Assembly (NCBI GenBank): GCA_001313085.1
Contig: BBFE01000063.1
Span: forward strand, 1 to 20,680
Direction of reading: 5' to 3'
Length of the DNA stretch: 20,680 nucleotides
Source of the DNA: Paenibacillus sp. JCM 18996
Lineage (GTDB): Bacteria; Bacillota; Bacilli; Paenibacillales; NBRC-103111
Positions 19,813-20,680 of this stretch are shown here, one piece after another. The position numbers were made by a program, and so were the translations under genes. Under the pieces are notes generated by a model, which did no database searches, was not told the origin of the DNA, and worked only from the letters and a program-made list of their open reading frames with translations. Numbering within the stretch: the stretch's first letter is position 1; each line of letters opens with the position of its first letter.

Positions 19813-19900
19813 GAGCCATCATTCCGGTAGGTAATGAGCGGCCCCTCCGGAAATAATGAGCCACTTCTCCGGTGGATGGAGCCACTATGTACCAGCTGAA
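19813..19900. mobile_element. Cluster of four IS-end-like repeats (possible IS21-family end remnant)
   Basis: Four imperfect copies of GAGCC followed by about ten bases and CCGG (the last degenerate) start at 19813, 19836, 19858 and 19879, with periods of 23, 22 and 21. Serial transposase-binding repeats of about this size are typical of IS21-family ends. No transposase gene is in the window, so this is either a remnant or an unrelated iteron-like site. Family attribution is from memory. Confidence 0.45.
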
Positions 19901-20060
19901 CTAGCGGGCAGGTTGGTTCCAATATGTGTTAATATAGTTTATGTAAGACCAATAAATTAACACGGGCTAACCCAGGTGATTTGTATTAGTTTAACCCAGG
20001 AATTTTTTCCTTCTAAGCAACGATTTTGATTTGAATGACAGATATGAGATTATACGGGGT
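19901..20060. other. AT-rich non-coding stretch
   Basis: No gene is supported. A TAACCCAGG motif occurs twice (about 19969-19977 and 19991-19999) in an otherwise featureless region. Confidence 0.4.
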
Positions 20061-20062
20061 GT

Positions 20063-20101
20063 AAAAAAAACGCAGGTGACCTTAAGCAGGTGACCGGCGT
20101 T
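20063..20101 (-). terminator. Candidate terminator of the VOC gene
   Basis: On the minus strand AACGC (20097-20101) pairs with GCGTT (20069-20073), with an inner ACCT/AGGT pairing, followed by eight T (20063-20070). The same stretch holds a 10-bp direct repeat GCAGGTGACC (20072-20081 and 20086-20095). Confidence 0.5.
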
Positions 20102-20109
20102 TCCATATA

Positions 20110-20515
20110 TTAGCGTTTCGGCATTTTGCTCTCATCCATGTACAGCAGGTTCCAGCGGTGACCGTCCAGGTCGGCAAATCCTGCGCCGTACATCCAGCCG
20201 TCAATTTCACTCGGCTTGCCAAAGATGCTTCCTCCGGCAAACTCTACTTTTTTGAATAAAGGCATCTACTTCTTCTCTGCTTTCAGCGCCAATGGAAAAT
20301 ATTACTTCTGCGCTATGGGAAGTATCTGCGGTTTTTGAACCTGTAAATTTCTCAAACGCCGCATCCGGGAACAGCAGAATCGTTGTTTGACCTATGGCAA
20401 GCTTGGCTCTCTCGTTGCCAACGCTCACCGCATGGAATCCAATCTCATTGAAAAAAAAGACAGTTGACCTCTCAACATCTTTGACCGGCAGGTTAATCCA
20501 AATCGCCTGTGACAT
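20110..20515 (-). CDS. VOC (glyoxalase/bleomycin-resistance fold) family protein (one frameshift)
   Basis: About 134 residues after repair. ATG 20515 follows AGGAGG. The sequence shows the VOC pattern: AIWINLPVKDVERSTVFF at the start, LAIGQTTILLFPD in the middle, AEVIFSIGAESREEVDAFIQ, and the C-terminal half VEFAGGSIFGKPSEIDGWMY leading to FADLDGHRWNLLYM. T6 at 20248-20253 breaks the frame; five T restore IQKVEFAGG. The family holds metal-dependent enzymes and drug-binding proteins, often with a His or Glu at each half; the substrate cannot be inferred. Confidence 0.88.
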
Positions 20516-20667
20516 GGCTGTAGCCTCCTGGAATATATTTTCAACTACTCCTACTATACTCTACTTCTGGCAGCAGAAGCGAATCTTATAAAAGAAACCG
20601 CAACATAAATGATACAAGTACCATTTACTCATTATCAAAGATGTCGGCTGAGGAGGTTTACCAACTG

Positions 20668-20680
20668 ATGATGAGTTATT
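20668..20680 (+). CDS. Possible gene start running off the right edge
   Basis: AGGAGG (20651-20656) lies 11 bases before two consecutive ATG codons at 20668 and 20671, giving MMSY before the window ends. Too little is present to name it. Confidence 0.35.

Overview
The window reads as Bacillota chromosome, most likely Paenibacillus or a close relative. The grounds are strong Shine-Dalgarno sites with frequent TTG/GTG starts, a class II NrdJ reductase with two NrdR boxes, the yqhH-yqhG pair beside a LipM octanoyltransferase, an Xpt-type phosphoribosyltransferase, a YkvI-family membrane protein and an agr-type peptide locus. The assignment rests on remembered protein families; no search was run.

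Layout: 1-1851 (+) 3' part of a YhaN-like SMC-type ATPase; 2001-2765 (-) SDR oxidoreductase; 2899-3909 (-) YkvI-family transporter-like protein; 4050-4662 (+) DedA protein; 4933-5628 (-) lipoprotein; a 32-bp tandem repeat; 5963-6532 (+) xpt; 6599-6926 (+) and 7042-7348 (-) convergent small unknown proteins; 7503-7727 (+) unknown 74-aa protein; 7865-7949 (+) tRNA-Leu(CAG); 8158-9545 (+) AT-rich agr-like locus (polytopic membrane protein, AgrB, AgrD); 9801-10736 (-) secreted protein; 10923-13658 (-) yqhH SNF2 helicase overlapping yqhG; 13820-14918 (+) lipoprotein followed at once by lipM (14923-15766); 15780-16612 (-) D-amino acid transaminase converging on lipM; 17033-19637 (+) nrdJ with two NrdR boxes at its promoter; a non-coding stretch with IS-end-like repeats; 20110-20515 (-) VOC protein; and a possible gene start at the right edge.

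The dominant oddity is that almost every gene is broken by single-base frameshifts: I count 38 in 17 genes. Twenty-nine lie in A/T runs of 6-8 bases. The conserved protein resumes in another frame each time, so I read this as indel error in the sequence, mainly overlong homopolymers, rather than mass gene decay. Coordinates below are for the whole interrupted gene, and protein lengths are after mental repair. Only the SDR, xpt and the 74-aa gene are uninterrupted.

The most interesting biology is the agr-like locus. A six-to-seven-helix protein resembling the sensor half of AgrC, but with no kinase domain, precedes agrB. It is followed by a 41-aa AgrD whose predicted five-residue ring is C-V-A-W-C, with a cysteine at both ends. 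No histidine kinase or response regulator is present in the window.
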